From positions 1 through 33,706 of the forward strand of contig CANQHQ010000015.1 of assembly GCA_947623825.1 (NCBI GenBank): 33,706 bases of DNA, in the 5' to 3' direction. This DNA comes from an uncultured Bacilli bacterium (GTDB lineage Bacteria; Bacillota_I; Bacilli_A; RF39; UBA660). Of the stretch, positions 1-7,911 are shown piece after piece. The translations under genes were made by a program, and so were the position numbers. The notes beneath the pieces are model-generated. The model was not told the DNA's origin. It did not search any database and saw nothing but the letters and a program-made list of their open reading frames with translations. The first letter of the stretch is position 1. Each line of letters starts with the position of its first letter.

Positions 1-165
1 ATCGGAAATTGGTCTCTGGAGGGTAGAGTTATCCGATGAAGGAGAAACTCCAAACTGTGAAGTTTGGGCGTGATTTATTTATAAATCACTTTGTTCTGTG
101 GACTGGAATGTTTAAAATTTTTCTAAATGCACCATAATAATCATAGATTAAATTAGGAGGGACTT
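1..165 (+). promoter_or_regulatory. Structured untranslated leader upstream of clpC, class not recognised
   Basis: This stretch has no gene but can fold extensively. ATCGGA at 1-6 pairs with TCCGAT at 32-37, enclosing CTCT/AGAG (14-17/24-27). Three further hairpins follow: GGAG/CTCC (41-44/48-51), CCAAACT/AGTTTGG (50-56/61-67) and GTGATTTA/TAAATCAC (70-77/82-89). The second and third share bases 50-51, so they compete slightly. The window may begin inside the element. I compared it by memory with common riboswitches and T-boxes and found no convincing match. The last hairpin could instead terminate an upstream gene, although only TTTGTT follows it. The clpC ribosome binding site AGGAGGG lies at 155-161. 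No CIRCE or CtsR operator was seen. Confidence 0.45.
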
Positions 166-2463
166 ATGTTTTCAAAATTTACAGAAGATGCTCAAAAAAT
201 ATTATTAGGTGCAAAAAAGGAAATGCAAGAATTGAAACATCCTTATGTAGGTAGTGAACATTTAATGTTATCCATTTTAAAAAATCATTCTGATTTAAAG
301 AAGAAATTATTGGATTTTCATATTTCTTATTCTCTTTTTCGTGAAAAATTGATTGAATTTGTTGGGGTTGGGAAAGAAGAAAATTCTTGGTTTTTGTATA
401 CGCCATTATTGAAAAGAATTATTGAAACGGCTATTTTAATGGGAAAAGAATGGAATCATGATGAAGTAAGTACCGAACAATTATTCCTTGCGATTCTAGA
501 AGAGGGAGATGGTATTGCGATTCGTATCTTTAATCAGTTGGATGTGGATGTGATAGAACTACAGGAATACTTTTCTAGTCATCCTTTGATTCGTAAGAAA
601 AAGAGTGGGAAAAAGTTATTAATAGAGGATTTAGGAACGGATTTAACAAAAAAAGCCTCCAATTTGGAATTAGATCCTGTTATTGGGAGAGAAGAAGAAT
701 TATCTCGCCTGATTGAAATTTTGTGTCGACGGACGAAGAATAATCCATTATTGATTGGGGATGCAGGAGTAGGGAAAACCGCAATTGTAGAAGAATTGGC
801 ACGTCGTATATGGAATCGTGAAGTTCCAGAACAGTTGTTAGACAAGAGAATCTTATCGGTATCGATTGCTACTTTGGTTGCGGGAACGAAATATCGTGGA
901 GAATTTGAGGAACGATTGACGAAAGTTTTAACGGAAATTGAGAAAGAGGACTCGATTTTATTATTTATTGATGAAATTCATACGTTGATGGGAGCGGGTG
1001 GTGCGGAAGGTGCCATCGATGCAGCTAATATTTTAAAACCAGCCTTGGCACGAGGAAAAATTCGATTGATTGGGGCTACAACGGTAGAGGAGTATAAAAA
1101 AAGCATCGAAAAAGATAAGGCTATGGACCGACGATTTCAAACGATTATGGTTTCTGAACCGACCGATCAAACGGTATACGATATTTTAACGAAATTAAAG
1201 CCATTATATGAAGAATATCACCATGTACGTGTGTCGGATGAAGTGATTCAAAAAATGATACAATATACCAATCGCTATATGGATTTTCGTAAACAACCGG
1301 ATAAATCGATTGATGTATTAGATGAAGTATGTTCCCGTGTTTCTTTGAAGAAGAATAAGAAGAAGGAACTTTTGTCTACGTATGAAAGTCAATATAGGGA
1401 AGTGTTAGAAAAAAAGAATCAGTTCATTATGAATCAAAGTTTTGAAGAAGCCTCTCATTTGAAAGGATTAGAAAAGGACCTTTTAACCAAAATTCATTCG
1501 TTAGAATTGCGAAAACAATCGGTATCTAATTATCCTTCTGTTACGATTGAAGATGTGAGAAATGTAGTTTCTTCTAAGACAAAAATTCCTATTTATGATG
1601 GAAAGGTATCCAATCATTTTTTTGTTCAAATGGAAAGAAAGTTACATAATGAGGTCTATGGTCAAGAAAAAGCCATTTCGCAACTAATGATGATTACAAA
1701 GAAAATTCAATTGGGATTTTATGATAAGAATCGACCGCCTTCTTTTCTATTTGTAGGTCCTACGGGAGTCGGAAAGACGTTGTTAGCGAAGAAATATAGT
1801 GAGATTCTCTTTGGGGAAAATCAGTTGATTCGATTTGATATGAGTGAATATTCTGATAGTAGTTCTGTATCTAAATTGATTGGATCGAATCCTGGATATG
1901 TTGGTTATGATGATGGAATGAATCGCTTGGAAGAAGTTCGAAATCATCCTCACGCAGTGATTTTGTTTGATGAGATTGAAAAAGCCCATCCTGCGGTGTT
2001 AAATCTTTTTTTACAAATCTTAGAAGATGGGCAATTAACGGATACAAAGGGGAATGTTGTTTCGTTTCGAAATCATATTATTATCATGACTTCGAATTTA
2101 GGTTTTCAAAAGGAAAATCTTGGTTTTTCAGAAGGAAAAAATTCGGTTCAAAAAGACGTACGGGAATTTCTTTCTGTAGAATTGTGTAATCGAATTGACC
2201 AGGTCATTGAATTTTCTAAGATGGAGGAGTCAGTGGTTGAAGCCATCATAAAAAAACGATTATCGCAAATTAAAGATCAATTTAAGCAACATGGAATTCA
2301 GTTACGATTTGGGCATCGGATTCTATCTCAAATTTTGGATTTGTCTCAGTTTTCTATTTTTGGAGCGCGTCGCATTGATAAGATTCTAGAAGATAAGGTC
2401 GATAATCTTGTGATTAACGAAGTGTTGAGTGGGGAAAATCAGATTTATTTAGAAAAAATTTGA
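166..2463 (+). CDS. clpC: ATP-dependent Clp protease ATP-binding subunit ClpC
   Basis: Hsp100 AAA+ unfoldase that feeds proteins to the ClpP peptidase in the cytoplasm. An N-terminal substrate/adaptor domain (about 1-145) precedes D1, with Walker A GDAGVGKT at 198-205, Walker [10 protein letters not shown] near 264-272 and the arginine finger in MDRRF. A UVR-like coiled middle region (about 405-445) identifies ClpC rather than ClpA or ClpB. D2 has Walker A GPTGVGKT at 531-538, Walker [13 protein letters not shown] near 598 and a sensor-2 GAR near the C terminus. At 765 residues it is about 45 shorter than Bacillus ClpC but has every domain. The ATG follows AGGAGGG by four bases. The usual partners ctsR, mcsA and mcsB are not seen, but the window starts just upstream. 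cysS follows with its own promoter. Confidence 0.95.
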   Translation: MFSKFTEDAQKILLGAKKEMQELKHPYVGSEHLMLSILKNHSDLKKKLLDFHISYSLFREKLIEFVGVGKEENSWFLYTPLLKRIIETAILMGKEWNHDEVSTEQLFLAILEEGDGIAIRIFNQLDVDVIELQEYFSSHPLIRKKKSGKKLLIEDLGTDLTKKASNLELDPVIGREEELSRLIEILCRRTKNNPLLIGDAGVGKTAIVEELARRIWNREVPEQLLDKRILSVSIATLVAGTKYRGEFEERLTKVLTEIEKEDSILLFIDEIHTLMGAGGAEGAIDAANILKPALARGKIRLIGATTVEEYKKSIEKDKAMDRRFQTIMVSEPTDQTVYDILTKLKPLYEEYHHVRVSDEVIQKMIQYTNRYMDFRKQPDKSIDVLDEVCSRVSLKKNKKKELLSTYESQYREVLEKKNQFIMNQSFEEASHLKGLEKDLLTKIHSLELRKQSVSNYPSVTIEDVRNVVSSKTKIPIYDGKVSNHFFVQMERKLHNEVYGQEKAISQLMMITKKIQLGFYDKNRPPSFLFVGPTGVGKTLLAKKYSEILFGENQLIRFDMSEYSDSSSVSKLIGSNPGYVGYDDGMNRLEEVRNHPHAVILFDEIEKAHPAVLNLFLQILEDGQLTDTKGNVVSFRNHIIIMTSNLGFQKENLGFSEGKNSVQKDVREFLSVELCNRIDQVIEFSKMEESVVEAIIKKRLSQIKDQFKQHGIQLRFGHRILSQILDLSQFSIFGARRIDKILEDKVDNLVINEVLSGENQIYLEKI

Positions 2464-2498
2464 TTTCTCCTTTTTCTTTCCTATGGATAACAAAGTTA

Positions 2499-2507
2499 TG
2501 ATATAAT
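2499..2507 (+). promoter_or_regulatory. Extended -10 promoter for cysS
   Basis: TGATATAAT is a perfect extended -10 (TGnTATAAT) in the clpC-cysS gap. No good -35 lies 17 bases upstream, which is common for extended -10 promoters. A second similar box, TGATAAAAT, lies at 2548-2556 but would leave almost no leader before the start codon. Confidence 0.55.
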
Positions 2508-2572
2508 ATAAGTAGTTTGGTAATTCCATAATTATCCCATATTTATATGATAAAATAAAGTAGGTGGAGAAG

Positions 2573-3967
2573 ATGAAAATATTTAATACATTGACGAGAC
2601 AAGTAGAGGAATTTGTTCCTCATGAAGAAGGGGTCGTTCGGATGTATACTTGTGGTCCAACCGTTTATAATTATGCCCATATTGGAAACTTGCGTACTTA
2701 TATATTTGAAGACGTTTTAGAAAAAGGGTTACGATATCTTGGATATGATGTTCGCCGGGCGATGAATATCACGGATGTCGGTCATATGACGAGTGATGCG
2801 GATTCTGGTGAAGATAAGATGGAAAAAGGGGCAAAGCGAGAAGGAAAGACCGTTCGTGAACTTGCCGATTTTTATACGAAGGCTTTTTTCGACGATTGTG
2901 AAAAGTTGAATATTCGTAAACCGAGTATTGTCGAACCTGCCAGTCATCATATTGATGTTTATATTAAGATGATTTCCAAGATGTTAGAGGATGGTTACGC
3001 CTATCTTTCGAACGGAAATGTGTACTTTGACATCAGTAAAGCGAAGGATTATTATCAATTATCTGGGAAAAATCCTGAGGATTTGATGGTTGGCGTTCGC
3101 GATACGGTAGAAGAAGATTCTGCCAAAAGAAATCCTGCTGATTTTGGTTTGTGGTTTACGGTCAGTAAATTTTCAAATCAAGAGATGAAATGGGATTCTC
3201 CTTGGGGTGTAGGATATCCGGGTTGGCACATCGAGTGTAGTGGAATTAGTGGAAAATTTTTAGGAGAATACTTGGATATTCATTGTGGTGGGGTTGATAA
3301 TATTTTCCCTCATCATACGAACGAAATTGCGCAAAGTGAGGCCTATTTTGGTCATAAATGGTGTAATTATTGGGTTCATGGAGAACATTTGAATGATACT
3401 TCTGGAAAAATGTCTAAATCAAAGGGAGAATTTTTAACTTTATCTGTGTTGATGAACCGAGGTTTTCAACCATTAAGCTATCGTTATTTTTGCTTGGGAA
3501 GTCATTATAGAAAAGGTCTTGCTTTTTCCTTTGAGGCGTTAACGCAAGCAGAACAGGCTTATCAAAAATTAAGAAATCGTATTAAAAAGTTAGATCGTAC
3601 TCCTAATTTACGGGAAGGAAAAATTGATGAATATAAGAATGCTTTTAAAGATGCCATTTCCAATGATTTGAATACTTCTAGTATGTTAACTTTGGTTTAC
3701 GATGTTTTGAAAGATGAGGAACTTACGGATTTTACGAAATTATATTTGATTGAAGATTTTGATAAAGTGTTGTCTTTAGATTTGGTTATCGAGGATGAAG
3801 AAGTAGATTCTACTTTTGAACAACATATTTTGGAACAGATTGAGGCTCGTAATCAAGCAAAGAAAGAAAAAAATTATGAAGAAGCGGATCGAATTCGAGA
3901 TTCTCTTCTCCAAGAAGGAATTCGATTGATTGATAGTCGTGATGGAACTACGTATGAAAGAATATAA
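2573..3967 (+). CDS. cysS: Cysteinyl-tRNA synthetase
   Basis: Class I aminoacyl-tRNA synthetase that charges tRNA-Cys with cysteine. The chosen ATG gives MKIFNTLTRQ and follows AGGTGGAG (2562-2569). A GTG at 2564, three codons earlier, overlaps that site and is less likely. The family motifs are present: zinc ligand Cys in MYTCGPTVYN, the HIGH box as HIGN, the second Cys in WHIECSG, the His in DNIFPHH with HTNEIAQSEA, and KMSKS in SGKMSKSKGEF. The length of 465 residues is normal for bacteria. In Bacillus cysS lies directly upstream of mrnC; here a protease gene and an opposed VanY-like gene come between. The next gene starts 14 bases after the stop, so the two are probably one transcript. 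Confidence 0.96.
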   Translation: MKIFNTLTRQVEEFVPHEEGVVRMYTCGPTVYNYAHIGNLRTYIFEDVLEKGLRYLGYDVRRAMNITDVGHMTSDADSGEDKMEKGAKREGKTVRELADFYTKAFFDDCEKLNIRKPSIVEPASHHIDVYIKMISKMLEDGYAYLSNGNVYFDISKAKDYYQLSGKNPEDLMVGVRDTVEEDSAKRNPADFGLWFTVSKFSNQEMKWDSPWGVGYPGWHIECSGISGKFLGEYLDIHCGGVDNIFPHHTNEIAQSEAYFGHKWCNYWVHGEHLNDTSGKMSKSKGEFLTLSVLMNRGFQPLSYRYFCLGSHYRKGLAFSFEALTQAEQAYQKLRNRIKKLDRTPNLREGKIDEYKNAFKDAISNDLNTSSMLTLVYDVLKDEELTDFTKLYLIEDFDKVLSLDLVIEDEEVDSTFEQHILEQIEARNQAKKEKNYEEADRIRDSLLQEGIRLIDSRDGTTYERI

Positions 3968-3981
3968 GTAGAGGTGATTTC

Positions 3982-4680
3982 GTGATTTATTATTCCTATG
4001 ATTTGATTGGGTATGGTTTGGTTCTTTTCGGTGTTTTAATCACTATTATAGCGCAATCTTATGTGAGTAGCAGTTATGCGAAATATCGTACCAAATCTTC
4101 CAAAAAAGGACTTACTGGGCAGGAAGTAGCCCGTATGATTTTGGATGCCAACGGGTTGAATGATATTTATGTGACAGAAGTGAAAGGACAATTGACCGAT
4201 CACTATGATCCAAATCGGAAAGTCGTTCGGTTATCTACCGATGTGTTCCATGGAGATAGTATTGCTTCTTGTAGTGTGGCTGCGCATGAAGTGGGTCATG
4301 CGGTTCAGGATAAGGAAGGGTATTTTTTCATTCGATTACGTGGCTATATTTTTCCTTTGGTTAGTTTTGCTTCTAAATTTGGTTATCTTGCGATTGCGAT
4401 TGGTTTTTTGTTTAATTTTTTGGACTTGGCATGGGGTGGTATTGGATTATTACTTATTATCTTATTCTTTCAACTGATTACATTACCAGTGGAATTTAAC
4501 GCATCGCAAAGAGCCCTTGGCTACCTTGAAGATATGAAGATTTTGAATTCCTCTGAGAAAGAGGGTAGTGAAAAAATGTTGCGTGCTGCTGCCTTGACTT
4601 ATGTAGCTAGTTTGGCAACTACTTTGTTAGAAATATTGAGGTTAGTTTTAATAATTGGTTCTAGAGATCGTGATGAATAA
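3982..4680 (+). CDS. YugP-family membrane zinc metallopeptidase
   Basis: Probable integral membrane zinc protease of the Bacillus YugP family (neutral zinc metallopeptidase). A membrane segment at about 9-28 precedes a soluble portion with the zinc site AAHEVGHAVQ (HEVGH at 102-106). More membrane helices follow at about 121-165, with the candidate third ligand Glu171 in LPVEFNASQRAL, and a last helix at about 203-226. The length of 232 residues is typical. GTG is the start, preceded by GAGGTGATT at 3971-3979. Its substrate is unknown; a role in membrane protein turnover is inference. It is probably co-transcribed with cysS and ends at a bidirectional terminator shared with the opposed VanY-like gene. 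Confidence 0.85.
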   Translation: MIYYSYDLIGYGLVLFGVLITIIAQSYVSSSYAKYRTKSSKKGLTGQEVARMILDANGLNDIYVTEVKGQLTDHYDPNRKVVRLSTDVFHGDSIASCSVAAHEVGHAVQDKEGYFFIRLRGYIFPLVSFASKFGYLAIAIGFLFNFLDLAWGGIGLLLIILFFQLITLPVEFNASQRALGYLEDMKILNSSEKEGSEKMLRAAALTYVASLATTLLEILRLVLIIGSRDRDE

Positions 4681-4698
4681 ATTTTGGAAATCATAAAA

Positions 4699-4726
4699 AA
4701 ATCAAGCGTTTTGCTTGATTTTATTT
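4699..4726. terminator. Bidirectional terminator between the YugP-type and VanY-like genes
   Basis: AAATCAAGC (4699-4707) pairs with GCTTGATTT (4713-4721) around a five-base loop. A T-run follows on the plus strand and an A-run precedes it, so it can end both convergent transcripts. The stem overlaps the first base of the minus-strand stop triplet at 4721. Confidence 0.85.
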
Positions 4727-6613
4727 TGTATATTGTTTTGCTTTTTCTTGTGGAACGATGTCTTCTTCTAGGTAGAAACCTTCTACCATAGTTGGGTCAA
4801 TCTCTCCATCTTTGTTGTATGAGTTTTCATTCGCTACTAAGTATCCAACAATGTCTCCTCCATCCTGAAGGTATTGTTGAATTAACTCTGTTTCTTGTAA
4901 ATTGATATGTTTTAATTCCTCATCTACTTTAATTACAACGACATATCCAGTTCGGATATCATTATAATCTAAGTATGGTTTCTTGCTGTTTTCTTTTTTC
5001 TCCATATCAAACTTTGTCGTATAGACGCGAGCCCCTTCTTTTAAAGTAACCTTTTCTAAGTATTCTAGCGGTTCTTCTGAAACTTCTAAGTTTGTTACTG
5101 GACTTTTCTCTGGTACTGTTTGTTCTTCTTGTTTTTCTGGTTCTTTTTCGCTGTTTTCTTTTTCTTCTTCTTGTGTTTCTGATTCTTTTTCACTGTTTTC
5201 TTCTTCTTGTGTTGTTTCTTCTACTGGTTTTGTCTGTGATTCTGTCGATGGTGTCGTTTCTGTTTCTGAAACGGTTTCTTGTTCCACTGTTTCTGTTTCT
5301 TCCATTACTAGATTATTTGCATTTAATTCTTTTAAGTAATAGTATTCATCAAACGTAATATCTAATTCTTTTATTTCTTTGGCTACTTCTTTTCCTACAT
5401 ATCTTAACTGCCATGGCTCTTCATCATATCCAGTAATATTTGTTTTTCCTTGTGGATATCGAATGATAAATCCATATTCATCGGCATGTTCTTTAAACCA
5501 ATCATAGTCACTTTGAATTAGATATTTTTCTTGATCGTAGTAACCTACGGTTCTAATATCGATTGCTAATCCAGTTTGATGTTCTGAATGTCCAGGTCTT
5601 GCCGATACAGCATCTACTTTTTCAAGATCGTTATTGTATTCTTGAAGATGTCTGTTGTAGACCGTTTCTTGGTAGTAATATGGACGATAAGCACTAAATG
5701 GTTCGACGATTACGCCTGCTTTTTCTGCTTCACGAGCTAATTGATTATAGGCTTCTGCTGCTTCTTTTCTCAATTTATATTGGCTGTGATTCTCTAGTAC
5801 TTGTAAGTCTTTTGGTTCATAATCACTTGGTAATTTATTGTATTTATTTACTAGTACCAAATTACTTTCTGGATTTTGGATTTCCACAACATCTGTGTAA
5901 AACTCCTTATCTAACCCAATGTTCACCTGTAATACAGCATCTTGAACGGATGTATTGTTTTTCTTCTTGTAGGCTTTATAGCGTTCCAATTTTGTTGGAT
6001 CATAGGAAGGAATGCTTTCATATTCCTTTATTTCTTTTTTTGCTCTTTCAATTTCTTGTTTTGCTTTACTTTCTTTTTCAATTTTTTGTCTTTGTAACTC
6101 TTCTTCTTGTTGCTGTTTTATTTGAGCAGCTTGGTCACTTTTTTTCTTAGAACTTAATGCAAGGGGAATGATCGTTGTAAGAATACATACGAGAGCTACT
6201 GCACAAAAAATATTTCTACGAGTTGTTTTTTTCTTTTTATCTACTTTTTTCTTTTCGCTAGGTTTTTCCTTGGTTACTTGTGTTTTAACTGGTTTTCTTT
6301 TCTCTTTTTCTTCTTTTTTTACTAGAGCAGTTTGTGTTTCTTTTTTCTTTTTGATTGGTTTGGTTGTTCTTTTATTTGTAATTGTTCTAGCATCCAAGGA
6401 TTTCATAATTTTTCTTTCTGCGTTTTTGTAGATATCTTCTAGTTCAGGTATCTGATTTTCTCGTAATTTCTTTTCTAAAGCCTCTTGAATTTTCTTTTTT
6501 GATTTTGTTGGTTTGATTCCTAGTAGAGTATAGTAGTTTTTTAGTGAACTTTTTCTTGTTACTTTTCTCATTTCCGTTCTACTTCTCCTTTTCTCCTTTT
6601 TTTGTTGTGTCAT
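4721..6613 (-). CDS. Membrane-anchored VanY/LdcB-type carboxypeptidase-like protein with a J-domain-like N terminus
   Basis: Probable wall peptide carboxypeptidase homologue (D-Ala-D-Ala or L,D type), 630 residues. Residues 24-82 (from NYYTLLGIKP) resemble a J domain without HPD. A Lys-rich stretch, one membrane helix (135-155) and a coiled coil (about 157-200) follow. The peptidase domain (about 265-420) has SAYRPYYYQ, SARPGHSEHQTGLAIDI (ligands His345 and Asp352) and EPWQLRYVG. Glu399 is the expected base, but the third ligand is Gln402 where the family has His, so activity is uncertain. A Glu/Thr-rich spacer (438-505) leads to an unrecognised C-terminal domain. The first ATG follows AAAGGGGAA; residue 16 (6568), behind GGAGAAAAGGAG, is an alternative start. 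It is transcribed alone from a consensus promoter, against its neighbours. Confidence 0.85.
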   Translation of the reverse strand: MTQQKKEKRRSRTEMRKVTRKSSLKNYYTLLGIKPTKSKKKIQEALEKKLRENQIPELEDIYKNAERKIMKSLDARTITNKRTTKPIKKKKETQTALVKKEEKEKRKPVKTQVTKEKPSEKKKVDKKKKTTRRNIFCAVALVCILTTIIPLALSSKKKSDQAAQIKQQQEEELQRQKIEKESKAKQEIERAKKEIKEYESIPSYDPTKLERYKAYKKKNNTSVQDAVLQVNIGLDKEFYTDVVEIQNPESNLVLVNKYNKLPSDYEPKDLQVLENHSQYKLRKEAAEAYNQLAREAEKAGVIVEPFSAYRPYYYQETVYNRHLQEYNNDLEKVDAVSARPGHSEHQTGLAIDIRTVGYYDQEKYLIQSDYDWFKEHADEYGFIIRYPQGKTNITGYDEEPWQLRYVGKEVAKEIKELDITFDEYYYLKELNANNLVMEETETVEQETVSETETTPSTESQTKPVEETTQEEENSEKESETQEEEKENSEKEPEKQEEQTVPEKSPVTNLEVSEEPLEYLEKVTLKEGARVYTTKFDMEKKENSKKPYLDYNDIRTGYVVVIKVDEELKHINLQETELIQQYLQDGGDIVGYLVANENSYNKDGEIDPTMVEGFYLEEDIVPQEKAKQYTK

Positions 6614-6672
6614 CGCATTTTTCCCCTTTTATCGACTTATAAAAGACACAACTATCCGCGTTTTTCCGTTGT

Positions 6673-6701
6673 ATTATATTGCTTTTTTTTTGATTTGTCA
6701 A
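6673..6701 (-). promoter_or_regulatory. Consensus sigma-70 promoter for the VanY-like gene
   Basis: On the minus strand TTGACA (6701-6696) and TATAAT (6678-6673) are exactly 17 bases apart, with an A-rich spacer. This is a perfect consensus vegetative promoter and implies strong, constitutive expression of the wall protein. The transcript would have a leader of about 50 bases. Confidence 0.85.
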
Positions 6702-6752
6702 TCTTATTTAAAAAAAACTGTTATCAAATTGCCTTTGTTTATGGGATGTTCC

Positions 6753-6781
6753 TTCATCAAATTTCTATTGTATGTTATAAT
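6753..6781 (+). promoter_or_regulatory. Promoter for mrnC-rlmB-sigma operon
   Basis: TATAAT at 6776-6781 has an upstream TG (6773-6774), giving an extended -10. TTCATC at 6753-6758 is a moderate -35 with 17-base spacing. It is divergent from the VanY-like promoter about 75 bases away. The predicted start near 6788 gives a leader of about 47 bases before the mrnC start chosen here. Confidence 0.6.
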
Positions 6782-6834
6782 GCAGGTAGGTGACTATGTG
6801 TGCCTTGAACTGAGTGAAAGGAATGTGTGCTTTT

Positions 6835-7218
6835 ATGGATGTGTTAGAGATTAATGTTTTGGTTTTGGCCTATTTAGGGGATACTATTTATGAAAATTAT
6901 ATTCGTCATTATTTGATTGACCAAGGGATTCGTCATGTCGATTCTCTTCAAAAAGAGTCCATTCGTTATGTAAGTGCGAAAAGTCAGGCAAAGTTTTTAC
7001 AGGCGTTATTGGAACAAGATTATTTTACAGAAGAGGAGTTAGATGTGATCCATCGTGCACGCAATTATAAGAATCATTCTCATCCCAAGAATTGCGATGT
7101 GTTAACCTACAAATACGCTACGGCATTGGAGGCTCTTTTGGGGTATTTGGATCTTCTTGGAAAGAAAGAGAGAATCGATGAAATCATGCAGATTATTTTA
7201 GGAGGAAAACTATGTTAG
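6835..7218 (+). CDS. mrnC: Mini-ribonuclease III (23S rRNA maturation)
   Basis: Stand-alone RNase III catalytic domain that trims 23S rRNA ends in Bacillus. The signature LAYLGDTIYENYIRHYLI and the motif NYKNHSHPKNCDVLTYKYAT with ALEALLGYL match the family, and there is no dsRNA-binding domain. From ATG 6835 it has 127 residues. That start lies 12 bases after AAAGGA (6817-6822). ATG 6823 touches the site directly and GTG 6814 has no site, so both are less likely. The stop overlaps the rlmB start, as in Bacillus, where mrnC and rlmB are neighbours. Just upstream, 6796-6813 reads ATG, four codons, TGA in the same frame and resembles the region around 6823; see findings. Confidence 0.92.
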   Translation: MDVLEINVLVLAYLGDTIYENYIRHYLIDQGIRHVDSLQKESIRYVSAKSQAKFLQALLEQDYFTEEELDVIHRARNYKNHSHPKNCDVLTYKYATALEALLGYLDLLGKKERIDEIMQIILGGKLC

Positions 7219-7910
7219 TATACGGTAGAAATGTTGCTTATGAATTTTTAGAAAAAAAAGAAAAAATAAGAAAAGTTTATTTACAGGAAGATTTCCATGA
7301 CAAAAATTTAATTATTGCGCTCAAAAAATTCAATATCCCTATGATTTTTCGTTCAAAAACGGAATTAGACCAACTTGCAAATGGAGTTCATCAGGGTATA
7401 ATTCTCGATGTAGTGGATTTTGACTATAGTAATTATAAGGATTACTTAGACAAAGAGGATGCTATCTTTGTCATTTTGGATCATTTGGAAGATCCTCATA
7501 ACCTAGGTGCCATTATTCGAACCGCTGAAGCAGCAGGAGTAGATGCCGTGATTCTTCCTAAAAATCGTGGTGTATCGGTCAATGCCACTGTAATGAAAAC
7601 GAGTGTGGGTGCGATAGAAAACATTCCTGTTTGTATGGTTACCAATCTAAATGAAACCATCAAAGATTTAAAAGAACATGGATTTTGGATTGTTGGAACG
7701 GCTTTGGAAAATAGCACAGATTATCGAGCAATAGATTATTCCGGGAAAATTGCTTTGGTAATAGGGAATGAAGGAGAAGGAATGAGTCGATTAGTAAAAG
7801 AATCCTGTGATTTTATAGCGAAAATCCCTATGAGAGGTAAAGTAAATAGTCTCAATGCCAGTGTGGCAGCCGGAATTATGATTTATGAAATACTTCGGCA
7901 GAAAGGATAA
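7212..7910 (+). CDS. rlmB: 23S rRNA (guanosine-2'-O-)-methyltransferase RlmB (SpoU/TrmH family)
   Basis: SPOUT-class methyltransferase using S-adenosylmethionine to 2'-O-methylate 23S rRNA (G2251 in E. coli). The N-terminal substrate-binding domain (about 1-75) begins MLVYGRNVAYEFL. The three SpoU motifs are clear: DPHNLGAIIRTAEAAG, LVIGNEGEGMS and VNSLNASVAAGIMIYE. It has 232 residues, the usual length. The ATG overlaps the mrnC stop (ATG at 7212, TAG at 7216-7218), with GGAGGAAA at 7201-7208, so translation is probably coupled. A tRNA methyltransferase of the same family cannot be excluded, but the position after mrnC favours RlmB. Confidence 0.9.
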   Translation: MLVYGRNVAYEFLEKKEKIRKVYLQEDFHDKNLIIALKKFNIPMIFRSKTELDQLANGVHQGIILDVVDFDYSNYKDYLDKEDAIFVILDHLEDPHNLGAIIRTAEAAGVDAVILPKNRGVSVNATVMKTSVGAIENIPVCMVTNLNETIKDLKEHGFWIVGTALENSTDYRAIDYSGKIALVIGNEGEGMSRLVKESCDFIAKIPMRGKVNSLNASVAAGIMIYEILRQKG

Positions 7911-7911
7911 A

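Noticed and set aside
1-110. Glycine, lysine or THF riboswitch, or T-box
   Set aside because: Short look-alikes exist (GAAGGAG, GTGGAC), but conserved cores such as CAGGTAAAAGGAC or the T-box GGTGG-ACCGCG are missing.
121-165. CtsR or CIRCE operator before clpC
   Set aside because: Neither the GGTCAAA tandem repeat nor the TTAGCACTC inverted repeat is present.
5105-5300. Tandem DNA repeat or recombination site
   Set aside because: The repetition is codon-level Glu/Thr-rich coding for a flexible spacer, with no exact long repeat units.
5698-6150. 150-residue plus-strand open frame opposite the VanY-like gene
   Set aside because: It is a Leu/Phe-rich shadow of the Lys/Glu-rich minus-strand gene, which has a consensus promoter and recognisable domains.
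6796-6825. In-frame TGA read as tryptophan (Mycoplasma-type code)
   Set aside because: clpC and the sigma factor gene end at TGA, and Trp in conserved positions of RpoB, RpoC and CysRS is TGG, so TGA is a stop.
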